Positions 7,652-16,708 of a stretch of 64,000 nucleotides of DNA are shown piece after piece. The DNA lies in the NCBI GenBank assembly GCA_963726085.1, contig CAVSAR010000011.1:1-64000 (forward strand). The letters run 5' to 3'. Position 1 is the stretch's first letter, and each line of letters starts with the position of its first letter. Under the pieces are notes generated by a model that searched no databases, was not told the origin of the DNA, and saw nothing but the letters and a program-made list of their open reading frames with translations. The stretch comes from ZC4RG30 sp963726085. Lineage in GTDB: Bacteria > Pseudomonadota > Gammaproteobacteria > Steroidobacterales > Steroidobacteraceae. The position numbers and the translations under genes were made by a program.

Positions 7652-10600
7652 GGGCGGCTCGCGCCCCGGAGCCGGGGGCGACCAGCGGCGCGATGGCTTC
7701 CAGCAGCTGGCTCTCCTGGTAGGGCTTGCCCAGGTAGTCGTCCACGCCGATTTCGATGGCGCGCGCGCGGTGTTTCTCCCCCACGCGCGAGGTAATCATG
7801 ATGATGGGCACGCGACGCAGCCGCTCGTCCGCGCGCATGCGCGTGGCGACCTCGTAGCCGTCCATGCGCGGCATTTCAATATCCAGCAGCACGATGTCCG
7901 GCACGGTTTCCTGCATCAGGGTCAGCGCGTCCTCGCCATCGCGCGCCGTCAGCACGCGCATGCCATTGCGCTCCAGCAGGCGCTGCGTCACGCGGCGCAC
8001 GGTAATGGAGTCATCGACCACCAGCGCGACGGTGCGACGGTCCTGCTTTTCGCGCGGCACGGTGACGCTGTGGGACCGACCGCGCCAGCCGGCGCGCACC
8101 AGTGCACCGATGTCGAGGATAATCACGATGCGTCCGTCGCCCAGGATGGTGGCGCCGGAGATGCCGCGGATGGCCGCGATCTGCGGGCCCACCGGCTTGA
8201 CCACGATCTCACGGCTGCCGACCAGTTCCTCGGCCACCAGTCCGGTGGAGAGCTCGCCGGCACGAACCAGCACCACCGGCAGCGTCGGCTCCAGGTCCGA
8301 CAGCGTACCGGCCTCCATGCCCACGAAATTGCCCAGGTGCTGGAAGCGATAGCGGTGGCCGCCGTAGATATAGGAGGCGGCATCGCTGGCCAGGTGCTGC
8401 ATGACTTCCTCACGCGGCACCCGCACCACCCCTTCGACGGTAGGCAGCGGCAACGCGTATAGCTCGTCGCCGATGCGCACGATCAGCGCATAGCTGACCG
8501 CCAGCGTGAACGGCAGGCGGATGATGAACCGCGACCCCTGGCCGGCGGTGGTCTCCATGTGCAGCGCACCGCCGAGCTTCTTGACCTCGGTGGCCACCAC
8601 GTCCATGCCCACGCCGCGCCCGGCCGCCTGCGTGAGGTTTTCCGCCGTGGAAAATCCCGGCTCCAGGATCAGCTGCATGGCCTCTTCATCCGACAGCTGC
8701 TGGTCGGCAGCCACCAGCCCCAGCGCCGCGGCCTTGGCGCGGATACCGGGAATGTTCATGCCGGCGCCGTCATCGCTGACGTCGATGATCACTTCCGCGC
8801 CTTCGCGGCGCAGTGCCAGGCGGATCTGTCCGGCCTCAGGCTTGCCGGCGGCCAGGCGCTGTTCGGGCGTCTCGATGCCGTGCACCACGGCATTGCGCAG
8901 CAGGTGTTCAAACGGTGGCAGCATCCGCTCCAGCACCTGCCGGTCCAGCTCCCCGGATGCGCCCTCGACCACCAGCTCGACCTGCTTGCCGGTGTCGGCG
9001 GCGGCCTGGCGCACGATGCGCGACAAGCGCTGCACGTGGCGCTGGAACGAGACCATGCGGGTGCGCATCAAGCCGTTCTGCAACTCGGTGATGGTGCGGC
9101 CCTGCAGCAGCAGCTGGGTTTGCGTCTCCTGGGTCAGGGATTCCAGCAACGTCTGGATGCTGGCCACGTCGCTGGCCGTTTCGGCAAGTGCGCGCGAGAA
9201 CTGTTGTATGGAGGAGTAGCGGTCCAGCTCCAGCGGGTCGAACTCCGTGCGCGGCCCGGACTCGCTCTCGTGCCGATGCAGGATCTGGGTTTCGGTCTCG
9301 ATCTCCAGCTTGTGCAGCTGCTCCTTCAGGCGCGTCACGGTGCGCGACAGTTCCGCCAGGTTGAACTCGACCGATCCCAGGTGCTGCTCGACGCGCGCGC
9401 GCGCGATGCTGACTTCGCCTGCCTGGTTGAGCAACTGGTTGAGCAGGTCCGCATCGACGCGCGCCATCTCGGCGCGCTCCGGCGCCACCGTGGGTTCGCG
9501 ACCCGGTGGAACGGCGACGGCGGCCATCATCCGGTCAAACGCGGCCGGGCGCTCCGGCGGCATGCCCATGGGCGTCGGGAAGCTGGCGGTCGCAAGCGCC
9601 GCGACTTCAGGTTCCGATTCCAGCACGGCCGGCACCGGCGCGACCGATCGCGGCGCGGCCTCGGCCGCAGCGGCTGGGGCTTCGGGTTCCGGCGCGGCAC
9701 CGCCAGACAAGGCGCGTACCTGGGCCAGTGCGCGCGAATGGGGTATCGGTGCATTTGCCGCCAGCAGGTCGCGCATCCGGCTGAGCTCATCCAGCGAATG
9801 CTGCAACACGGTGCGCGCTTCGCTGCTCGGCGGCACGGTGCCCAGTTCAATGCCGGTGATCAGCGACTCCAGCTCATGGGCCAGGTCGCCCATGGCCACG
9901 ACACCGGCCATGCGCGCCCCGCCTTTGAGCGTGTGCAGCGGTCGCTTGAGCGCCGCAAATTCTTCCTGCCTGGGTTCGCTGAGTCCGATGCCCTGGAAGC
10001 TGGACTGCGCGGCCTCGAGCAGTTCCGTGGCTTCCTCGCTGAAGATCGAGGCGATATCCGGGTCGTAGTCGGGAGTTGGGCTCTCGGCAATGGCCACCGG
10101 CGCCGGGGCTGGCGCCACGGGCACGGGCGCCTCGGCTACGGCCGGGACCAGCAGCGTCGCCTCCGGTGCCCGGCGGTCCAGCTGCGCGGCGGCAATGCGC
10201 TGGTCCAGCTGCGCCTCGGCCTGGGCAATGCGCTGCAGAAGCGTGCCATGCACGACGAAGAACCCGGTTTGCTCGTCAAGATTGCGGCTCACCGTCTCGA
10301 TGGCGCCCATGCTGTCGCGCAGCAGCACCAGGTCGTTGGCAGTCAGGCCGACGCTGCTGTCGAAGGATTTTCGCAGCCAGTGGTTGAGCGGTTCGGCAAG
10401 GCGAATGCCGTGCCGCGCCTCGGCCATCCTGGAGCTGCCCGCCAGCGTGTGGCAGGCGCGATAGACCGGCTCGGGAATCACATGCGGCGGCGGATACGAG
10501 GCCGCCTTGGCGATCCACGCGCGCACCGCGGCCACATGGCTGTCGGTCTCGCGCGCGTAGATGTCGCGCAGCGTCGGGTCGCTGTCGGCCGGCATCGATT

Positions 10601-12926
10601 CCGATCCGGCGGCCACCGGCTCAGGCTCCGCCGCCGGTGGCGCCTCGAAGACCAGGTCGACCGCACGACCCGCGGCAAGCGCATGCGCGCGAGCCGACAG
10701 GCCGGTAATGTCGACGCGCGGCGCAACGCCGCTTTCCAGATGGTCAATCAGCTGCGGCAGTGCCAGCACCGCCTCGCGCAGCGTCACGAGGATGGCCGGC
10801 GATCGCGTCAGCGTCTTGTCGAGCAGGCGATTGAGCAGATTCTCCATGGACCAGGAGAATTCCGCCAGGTCAGTGGCGCCCACCACGCGACCGCTGCCCT
10901 TGAGCGTATGCAGCGCGCGCCGGGAATTGACCAGCGCATCCTCATTGGTCGGATCCTTGTCCCACTCCTGCAGGAAGCGCGCGATCTTGACCTGCTCTTC
11001 GCGTGCCTCCTCCATGAACAACGCGATGAGCTCCGGATCGGCGGCCGCGGCCAGCACCGGTCGGGCCTGCAGTGTCGGCGCCAGCACCGGCGGCACGCCG
11101 TGCGCCGATGCGGACTGGGCGTCGGTCGGGGCCGCGCCCGCGACGGGTTTGATCAGCACGGTACGAACGTAAGGCGCCGCGTCACCGACCGGATTGACCA
11201 CGGGTACCGCCGGTGCGGGTGCGGCCTCGATGGCCTCCAGTGCGCTTTCCGCATTGTCGAGCATGTACCAGGCATCGGCGCGACCGGCCTGCAGGGTCTC
11301 CATGTAGTACTCGACGCTGACGATGGAATCGGCGAGGCGATCCAGAGCCTGTGGCGCCAGGCGCGAGCCACCCGGCTGCATCACCAGCTTCAGATAGGTG
11401 GAGATGCGCTCGATGCATTGCACGGCGCGGGCCTTGCCCAGCATCAGCAGGCCGGCCTGGATGCCGCGCATCAGGTCCTGCCAGTTGTCGAAGCCGGCCG
11501 CATCGAGCGTGCCGCCGACATTCTGCGAAACGTATTCCTTGACGCGCGCGAGGTTGACCACGCATTCGCGCAGCACGGCCGCCTGCACCTGCTGGAAATC
11601 CGCATCACCGGCAGGCATGGCGCCGGTCTTGTTGCGCGGCAGGATCATGCCCACCAGCGCCTCGTCCAGGTGGTCCTCGATCTGGATCAGGGCGGCGGCA
11701 ATGTCCACCAGGGCCGATTCGGCGGGGCGCGTCCTGGCGGCCACCAGCGCCTCGAGGCGGCCGATCTCCGCCTGCACGCGGGCACGCTGCTCACCCAGGC
11801 CAAGCACGCCCAGCGTGTCACCGATCTTGCGCAGCAATTCGATCTGCGGCGCCAGCTCTTCGGGTGCCGCGCCCCCGCGGCGCACGTAGATATCAAGGAC
11901 GTCCTTGATCTTGGACAGGTCCTCGCGGATGGCCGCGGCCACCGTCTGCATCAGCTTGATGGACGGCGCGGAAAGGTTCTCGCGCTCCTGCTCGATGCTC
12001 TCGTCCACCGGCAGCAGGTCGCCCAGGCGGAAGGAGCCGCGCACCGCGGCGATGCGCGGACCATTCGAGGTGGCACGCGCCACGTAATACAGCAGATTGT
12101 TGAGCAGCTCGACCGGCGGGTGCTGCGCATAGTGCTGCTCGCCCAGCTCATACAGGCGCTTGAGCTCGCGGTCGGCCAGCCCCAGCAGGCGCTTGATCGA
12201 CACGCTGCCTTCCAGCCCGCGCTCACGCAGGGCTTCAATCACCGCGCCCACCACCCACCACAACTGGAACAGCGGCTGGGTAGTGGCCACCTGCTCGAAG
12301 CGACGCGATACCCCCGCCAGCGTTTCCAGGTGTTGCTCGATGCGCTCACCGCGGATCCAGCCGATCATGCCCAGCTGGAAGCGCGAGCGCATGCGGCGCG
12401 CCCACTGCGCCACGGAGATGCCCTCCTCACCGGCGGCAGGGGCCTCCGGCGAGGGCTGCTTCTCGGACTTCAGGTTCAGCAGCAGCAGCGTGCCTTCGGA
12501 CAACAACGGGCTGCCGCGCACGGCACGCATGTCGTTGAGCAGGGGCAGCAGCACCAGGGCCAGGTCCCGGCCACCGGCCAGCACCCGGTCCAGGTAGCTG
12601 GGCAACTGCACCATGGCGCGCATCAGCGCATCGAGTGCCTCGGCCTGGTTTTTCTGCTCCCCGGCCGTGGCCTGCAGGTAACGCGTGACCTGGTGCATTT
12701 CCTCGGCCAGCAGGGCCGCGCCGTGGATCTCCATGACCCGCAGGACGCCCTGCACCTGCGCCAGCTCCGACCGGCATCGATGCAGCAGATCGAGGTTGCC
12801 CGGTTGCTCAACGTAGGCTTCCAGTGCAGCGCGCGCCTCGGTCAGCGAGGCCGTGACTTCACGCGCGACGGCGTCAAGCGTCTGGCTGGCGACCTGGTGG
12901 CGATTGTCCTCGGCCAGTTCAGCCAT
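7644..12926 (-). CDS. chpA: ChpA, hybrid multi-Hpt chemosensory histidine kinase/response regulator
   Basis: ChpA is the CheA-like kinase that controls type IV pilus extension, retraction and cAMP signalling. 1760 residues from the ATG at 12926, which overlaps pilJ by 8 bases; in-frame codons further upstream lie inside pilJ and are ignored. An N-terminal FimL-like helical region comes first. Three Hpt-like sites follow, with histidines at about 673 (LHTLKGSGR), 826 (CHTLAGSSR) and 998 (LHTLKGGAR). Next come a dimerisation segment near 1150, the ATPase with N box HLLRNAVVHGIE near 1340 and DDGAGM, a CheW-like domain about 1445-1590, and a C-terminal receiver about 1635-1755 with VVDDS, LLDIEMPRMDG and GKPY. 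Alanine/proline-rich linkers separate the Hpt units. Pseudomonas ChpA has more phosphotransfer domains. Confidence 0.96.
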   Translation of the reverse strand: MAELAEDNRHQVASQTLDAVAREVTASLTEARAALEAYVEQPGNLDLLHRCRSELAQVQGVLRVMEIHGAALLAEEMHQVTRYLQATAGEQKNQAEALDALMRAMVQLPSYLDRVLAGGRDLALVLLPLLNDMRAVRGSPLLSEGTLLLLNLKSEKQPSPEAPAAGEEGISVAQWARRMRSRFQLGMIGWIRGERIEQHLETLAGVSRRFEQVATTQPLFQLWWVVGAVIEALRERGLEGSVSIKRLLGLADRELKRLYELGEQHYAQHPPVELLNNLLYYVARATSNGPRIAAVRGSFRLGDLLPVDESIEQERENLSAPSIKLMQTVAAAIREDLSKIKDVLDIYVRRGGAAPEELAPQIELLRKIGDTLGVLGLGEQRARVQAEIGRLEALVAARTRPAESALVDIAAALIQIEDHLDEALVGMILPRNKTGAMPAGDADFQQVQAAVLRECVVNLARVKEYVSQNVGGTLDAAGFDNWQDLMRGIQAGLLMLGKARAVQCIERISTYLKLVMQPGGSRLAPQALDRLADSIVSVEYYMETLQAGRADAWYMLDNAESALEAIEAAPAPAVPVVNPVGDAAPYVRTVLIKPVAGAAPTDAQSASAHGVPPVLAPTLQARPVLAAAADPELIALFMEEAREEQVKIARFLQEWDKDPTNEDALVNSRRALHTLKGSGRVVGATDLAEFSWSMENLLNRLLDKTLTRSPAILVTLREAVLALPQLIDHLESGVAPRVDITGLSARAHALAAGRAVDLVFEAPPAAEPEPVAAGSESMPADSDPTLRDIYARETDSHVAAVRAWIAKAASYPPPHVIPEPVYRACHTLAGSSRMAEARHGIRLAEPLNHWLRKSFDSSVGLTANDLVLLRDSMGAIETVSRNLDEQTGFFVVHGTLLQRIAQAEAQLDQRIAAAQLDRRAPEATLLVPAVAEAPVPVAPAPAPVAIAESPTPDYDPDIASIFSEEATELLEAAQSSFQGIGLSEPRQEEFAALKRPLHTLKGGARMAGVVAMGDLAHELESLITGIELGTVPPSSEARTVLQHSLDELSRMRDLLAANAPIPHSRALAQVRALSGGAAPEPEAPAAAAEAAPRSVAPVPAVLESEPEVAALATASFPTPMGMPPERPAAFDRMMAAVAVPPGREPTVAPERAEMARVDADLLNQLLNQAGEVSIARARVEQHLGSVEFNLAELSRTVTRLKEQLHKLEIETETQILHRHESESGPRTEFDPLELDRYSSIQQFSRALAETASDVASIQTLLESLTQETQTQLLLQGRTITELQNGLMRTRMVSFQRHVQRLSRIVRQAAADTGKQVELVVEGASGELDRQVLERMLPPFEHLLRNAVVHGIETPEQRLAAGKPEAGQIRLALRREGAEVIIDVSDDGAGMNIPGIRAKAAALGLVAADQQLSDEEAMQLILEPGFSTAENLTQAAGRGVGMDVVATEVKKLGGALHMETTAGQGSRFIIRLPFTLAVSYALIVRIGDELYALPLPTVEGVVRVPREEVMQHLASDAASYIYGGHRYRFQHLGNFVGMEAGTLSDLEPTLPVVLVRAGELSTGLVAEELVGSREIVVKPVGPQIAAIRGISGATILGDGRIVIILDIGALVRAGWRGRSHSVTVPREKQDRRTVALVVDDSITVRRVTQRLLERNGMRVLTARDGEDALTLMQETVPDIVLLDIEMPRMDGYEVATRMRADERLRRVPIIMITSRVGEKHRARAIEIGVDDYLGKPYQESQLLEAIAPLVAPGSGARAAHV

Positions 12927-14253
12927 TGAGCCCACCCGAGGCGCGCCGCTTGGCATTCTTCCCGTCGACCTCCGGACTGGGCACGGACTGGGTCCGGTGC
13001 GTTCCGGTGGCGTCGGCGGAGCCGGGCAAGCGGAAGCCGGCGACGGACTTGCGCAACGCCGCCGACAGCTGGGCCAGTTTGGCGATGGCCTCGGAGGTGC
13101 TGCTGGTGGCATCCGTGGTCTGCGTGCTTATCTCGCGCAGCACCTGCATGTTGCGCGCGACGCTCTGCCCGGAGGAGGAGTGGCTGCGCGCGCTCGAGGA
13201 AATATTGTGCACCAGGCTGGCGATCTGGTTGGAGACCTGTTCGATCTTCTCCAGCGCGCCACCGGCGTTCTCGGCCAGCTGCGCGCCGCCCACCACATCG
13301 GCGGTGCTGCGCTCCATCGACACCACGGCCCCGTTGGTGTCGGCCTGGATGGTGCGCACCAGCGCGTCGATCTGCTTGGTGGCGTTGGCGGCACGCTCGG
13401 CAAGGCGCTGCACTTCGTCGGCCACGACCGCGAATCCGCGGCCCGCATCGCCGGCCATGGAGGCCTGGATCGACGCATTGAGCGCCAGGATATTGGTCTG
13501 CTCGGCAAGATCGCTGATCAGTTCAACGATGTTGCCGATTTCCTGCGAGCTCTCGCCCAGGCGCTTGATGCGCTTGGATGTCTCCTGGATGGTTTCACGG
13601 ATGGCATTCATGCCGTCGATGGTGCGCCGCACGGCCTCGCCGCCCTTGTGCGCGATGTCCACCGAGTGGCGTGCGACATCGGCCGCGCGTTCGGCATTGC
13701 CCGACACCTCTTCTATCGATCCGGCCATGGCGGCGATCGACTCGGTGGCCGATGCGATCTGCCGCGCCTGCGCACTGCTGGACTTGGCCAGGTGCTGCGA
13801 CAGCGCCTGGGTCTGGCGGGTGGCGCCGTCCAGCTGCAAGGCCGACTGGTTGATGGTGGTCACCAGGCCGCGCAGTGAGTCCACGGCCATGTTGACCGAA
13901 TCGGCGATCGCGCCGGTGATGTCCTCGGTGACCGTCGCCGTGGCGGTCAGGTCGCCCTGCCCCAGGCCTGCGATCTCGTCCAGCAGCCGCAGGATGGCTT
14001 GCTGGTTGCGCGAATTCTCCTGCCGCTGCGCCTCCATGGCCTGGCGCTGGTTGGCGGCTTCGTCGCTGCCCGAGCGGATCGAAATATACAGCAGGCCCAG
14101 CGGTGCCAGCGCCAGCAGGCCCAGGATGGCCGCGATCATTGCCAGGCCGCTGCCGCCGACCAGCATCAGCGCGGCACCGATGACAATGAGGACCGCCGCC
14201 GCGACTATGCACAGCAGGTTGCGGGAATTGGCGGATCGATCAGGCTGCGGCAT
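12919..14253 (-). CDS. pilJ: PilJ-type methyl-accepting chemotaxis protein without periplasmic sensor domain
   Basis: 444 residues. Two membrane segments lie almost back to back (about 13-34 and 36-57: LLCIVAAAVLIVIGAALMLV; LAMIAAILGLLALAPLGLLY). A HAMP/PilJ-like linker follows (LGQGDLTATATVTEDITGAI), then a long helical signalling domain with the hairpin tip EQTNILALNASIQASMAGDA and GRGFAVVADEVQRLAERA. PilJ proteins are normally near 680 residues with a large periplasmic domain between the two membrane helices. Here only a glycine turn is left there. The gene overlaps pilI and chpA, so its place in the operon is unambiguous. Signals probably enter through the membrane, a partner, or pilus proteins. 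Confidence 0.9.
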   Translation of the reverse strand: MPQPDRSANSRNLLCIVAAAVLIVIGAALMLVGGSGLAMIAAILGLLALAPLGLLYISIRSGSDEAANQRQAMEAQRQENSRNQQAILRLLDEIAGLGQGDLTATATVTEDITGAIADSVNMAVDSLRGLVTTINQSALQLDGATRQTQALSQHLAKSSSAQARQIASATESIAAMAGSIEEVSGNAERAADVARHSVDIAHKGGEAVRRTIDGMNAIRETIQETSKRIKRLGESSQEIGNIVELISDLAEQTNILALNASIQASMAGDAGRGFAVVADEVQRLAERAANATKQIDALVRTIQADTNGAVVSMERSTADVVGGAQLAENAGGALEKIEQVSNQIASLVHNISSSARSHSSSGQSVARNMQVLREISTQTTDATSSTSEAIAKLAQLSAALRKSVAGFRLPGSADATGTHRTQSVPSPEVDGKNAKRRASGGLNG

Positions 14254-14803
14254 CCAGGAACCCCGGGTTTTCGACCAGCAGGCGCAGGCTGATTACCGGC
14301 CAGGCGTCCGGCGCGCGCCGGAAGGCACCGGCGATGAAGCGTTCGCAGCGAACGATGGTGGGCGGCGCGTTGCCGCTGAATTCGCCGTCGGTGAAGCGCC
14401 GGAAGCCCAGCACCTCGTCGACCAGCAGGCCGGCCGGCACGTCACGATGATTGACCACCAGCAGGCGGGTGTTGCGCGTTATGGGCGTGGCGCCACTGCC
14501 CAGGAACTGCCGCAGGTCGATGACCGGCAACAGCGCACCGCGCAGGTTGGCCAGTCCCTTGACCCAGCTCTTGGCCCCCGGCACGCGCGTCAGCTCCCCC
14601 GGCAGGGTCAGCACTTCGCGCGTTTCTTCACGGGCAACCAGGTAAGTCTCCCCGGCCATGCGCCAGGCAACCCCCACCCACTCGCGGTCGGTGGCGGTCT
14701 CCTCGCTGGGCGCAGCGGCGGCAGCGCGGCCGCGACGATCCAGCGCCACCAGCAGGTCAAATGGCCGGTCGCGCAGATCGCGTATCGATGTCGTGGCGTC
14801 CAC
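14240..14803 (-). CDS. pilI: PilI, CheW-like adaptor of the Pil-Chp system
   Basis: 187-residue CheW-domain protein: GVAWRMAGETYLVAREETRE, VPGAKSWVKGLANLRGALLP, VIDLRQFLG and LLVDEVLGFRR match the adaptor fold. PilI couples PilJ to the ChpA kinase. It follows pilH by 13 bases and overlaps pilJ by 14, so the genes are probably translated together. It differs from ChpC at the far end of the operon in having a longer N-terminus (about 40 residues) before the fold. Confidence 0.92.
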   Translation of the reverse strand: MDATTSIRDLRDRPFDLLVALDRRGRAAAAAPSEETATDREWVGVAWRMAGETYLVAREETREVLTLPGELTRVPGAKSWVKGLANLRGALLPVIDLRQFLGSGATPITRNTRLLVVNHRDVPAGLLVDEVLGFRRFTDGEFSGNAPPTIVRCERFIAGAFRRAPDAWPVISLRLLVENPGFLDAAA

Positions 14804-14816
14804 CCCCGAAAAACTC

Positions 14817-15182
14817 CTAGGCGGCGAGCGTTGACTGGGCTTTTTCGACGAGCACGTCCGGGGACACGGGCTTTACCAGGTAGTCCACCGCGCCCTGGCG
14901 CAGGCCCCAGACACGATCCGTGTCGTGCCCCTTGGACGTCACCATCACGATCGGGATGCGCTTGGTGTCAGGGTCGTTGACGATCGCGCGCGTGGCCTGG
15001 TAACCGTTCATGCCCGGCATCACGATGTCCATGAAAATCAGGTCCGGGTGCATCTCGCGTGCCATGCGCACGCCTTCCTGTCCGTCGCCGGCGGTGGCCG
15101 TGGTGAAGCCGCCCTTCTCCAGGGCTTTCTTCATGACGTGCACTTCAGTGGGCGAGTCATCGACTATGAGTATCAGGGCCAC
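14817..15182 (-). CDS. pilH: PilH, single-domain response regulator
   Basis: 121 residues starting at GTG 15182, chosen because AGGAA sits just upstream and the start clears the pilG stop by 4 bases. An ATG at 15215 would overlap pilG. The receiver shows LIVDDSPTE, the phospho-acceptor in FMDIVMPGMNG, TSK and the lysine in YLVKPVS. PilH is known to antagonise or dampen PilG output, favouring pilus retraction through PilT/PilU and acting as phosphate sink for ChpA. Confidence 0.93.
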   Translation of the reverse strand: MALILIVDDSPTEVHVMKKALEKGGFTTATAGDGQEGVRMAREMHPDLIFMDIVMPGMNGYQATRAIVNDPDTKRIPIVMVTSKGHDTDRVWGLRQGAVDYLVKPVSPDVLVEKAQSTLAA

Positions 15183-15186
15183 GTTC

Positions 15187-15603
15187 CTATCTCCCGATGT
15201 GCGTTTCGATCGCACCCAGCAGTTCTTCCTTGGTGAAAGGCTTGGTCAGGTAATGCTCGGAACCGACGATCCGGCCCCGGGCCCGGTCAAACAGGCCGTC
15301 CTTGGAGGACAGCATGATCACCGGGATGGTCCGGAACACCTTGTTGTGCTTGATCAGCGCGCAGGTCTGGTAACCGTCCAGACGCGGCATCATGATGTCC
15401 ACGAACACGATGTCGGGCTGGTGGTCGGCGATCTTGGCCAGCGCATCGAATCCGTCGACGGCCGTGAACACCTCGCAGCCTTCCTTCGCGAGCAGCGTTT
15501 CCGCGGTTCGGCGTATGGTCTTGCTGTCATCGATGACGAGGACTTTCAGACCCTTGAGGCTGCTCTCGTCGCTCACGGACACGGCACTCCCGGCTACATT
15601 CAT
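15187..15603 (-). CDS. pilG: PilG, single-domain response regulator
   Basis: 138 residues from the ATG at 15603; longer versions add an arginine-rich leader that is not typical. The receiver shows VLVIDDSKTIRRTAE, FVDIMMPRLDGYQTC, MLSSKDG and YLTKPFTKEE. PilG is phosphorylated by ChpA and promotes pilus extension and cAMP production. It is the first gene of the six-gene minus-strand operon. The 123-base spacer to the divergent gshB should hold both promoters. TATGTT at 15632-15637 (minus strand) is a possible -10, but I see no convincing -35. Confidence 0.94.
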   Translation of the reverse strand: MNVAGSAVSVSDESSLKGLKVLVIDDSKTIRRTAETLLAKEGCEVFTAVDGFDALAKIADHQPDIVFVDIMMPRLDGYQTCALIKHNKVFRTIPVIMLSSKDGLFDRARGRIVGSEHYLTKPFTKEELLGAIETHIGR

Positions 15604-15726
15604 GGCGTATAAATCCCTTGATCTTTTAACATATCGGCCTACTCGTCGCCATGCCACACTCCGGGGGATTCTGGCAGTCGATTAACATTTAGCATTGACC
15701 CAGCACACGTTCCTGAGAAACAACTG

Positions 15727-16704
15727 ATGCCGAATCGCACCCGCTTTGCTGTCGTGATGGACCCCATCGAGGACATCAAGTACGCCAAGGACACAACCCT
15801 CGCGATGCTGCTGGCGGCCCAGGCCCGAGGCCACGAGCTGCTGTACCTGACGCAATCTGACCTGTACCTGCGCGATGGAGTAGCGCACGGCCGGGCCCGC
15901 GGCCTGACGGTCCGGGCCGATCCTGTGAACTGGTTCACACTCGGCGCGGCGGTCAACCAGCGGCTGGGCCAACTCGACGTCATCCTGATGCGCAAGGATC
16001 CGCCGTTCGACATGGAGTTCATCTACACCACCTACATCCTGGAGCGCGCCGAGCAGGATGGCGCACTGGTGGTCAACCGGCCGCAGGGCCTGCGCGACAT
16101 GAACGAGAAGGTGTACACGGCCTGGTTTCCAGAAGCCTGCGCGCCGACGCTGGTCACCCGTGACATGGACGCCATGGCCGCCTTCGCCGCCGAGCACGGC
16201 CGGATCGTGGTCAAGCCCCTGGAGGGTATGGGTGGCCGGTCGATCTTCGTGGTTGACCAGACCGACAAGAACATGCGCGTGGTATTTGAAACCCTGACCA
16301 GCTACGGCAGCCGGTTCGCCATCGCACAGCGCTACCTGCCGGAGATCGTGAGCTCCGGGGATTCCCGGGTGATCCTGATCGATGGCCAGCCCGCCCCGTT
16401 CGCGTTGGCGCGCATGCCGTCGGCCACGGACAACCGGGGCAACCTGGCCGCTGGCGCCACCGGCGTCGCCCGGCCGATCAACGACCGCGATCGCCAACTG
16501 GCCGCACGCATTGGCCCGGAGCTGGCACGGCGCGGGATGCTGTTCGTGGGACTGGATGTCATCGGCGGCTTCGTCACGGAAATCAACGTCACCAGCCCCA
16601 CCGGCGTACGCGAAATCGACAAGCAGTGCGGCACCGACCTGGCTGCCCTGCTGATCGAGGCCATCGACCGGCGGCTGGTCGATCGGGCCGCACGGCGGCC
16701 CTGA
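15727..16704 (+). CDS. gshB: glutathione synthetase
   Basis: GshB joins gamma-glutamylcysteine and glycine with ATP in the cytoplasm. 325 residues, typical length. The N-terminus is FAVVMDPIEDIKYAKDTTLA. The ATP-grasp part carries RKDPPFDMEFIYTTYILE, VNRPQGLRDMNEKVYTAWFP, IVVKPLEGMGGRSIF and the C-terminal EINVTSPTGVREIDK. It is followed after 4 bases by a TonB-family gene and then yqgE-ruvX-pyrB, a gammaproteobacterial arrangement. It diverges from pilG. Confidence 0.97.
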   Translation: MPNRTRFAVVMDPIEDIKYAKDTTLAMLLAAQARGHELLYLTQSDLYLRDGVAHGRARGLTVRADPVNWFTLGAAVNQRLGQLDVILMRKDPPFDMEFIYTTYILERAEQDGALVVNRPQGLRDMNEKVYTAWFPEACAPTLVTRDMDAMAAFAAEHGRIVVKPLEGMGGRSIFVVDQTDKNMRVVFETLTSYGSRFAIAQRYLPEIVSSGDSRVILIDGQPAPFALARMPSATDNRGNLAAGATGVARPINDRDRQLAARIGPELARRGMLFVGLDVIGGFVTEINVTSPTGVREIDKQCGTDLAALLIEAIDRRLVDRAARRP

Positions 16705-16708
16705 TCCC

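Noticed and set aside
8559..12929. 1456-codon open frame antisense to chpA
   Set aside because: Histidine-, glutamine- and arginine-rich shadow typical of GC-rich antisense frames; no domain; chpA is clearly coding on the other strand.
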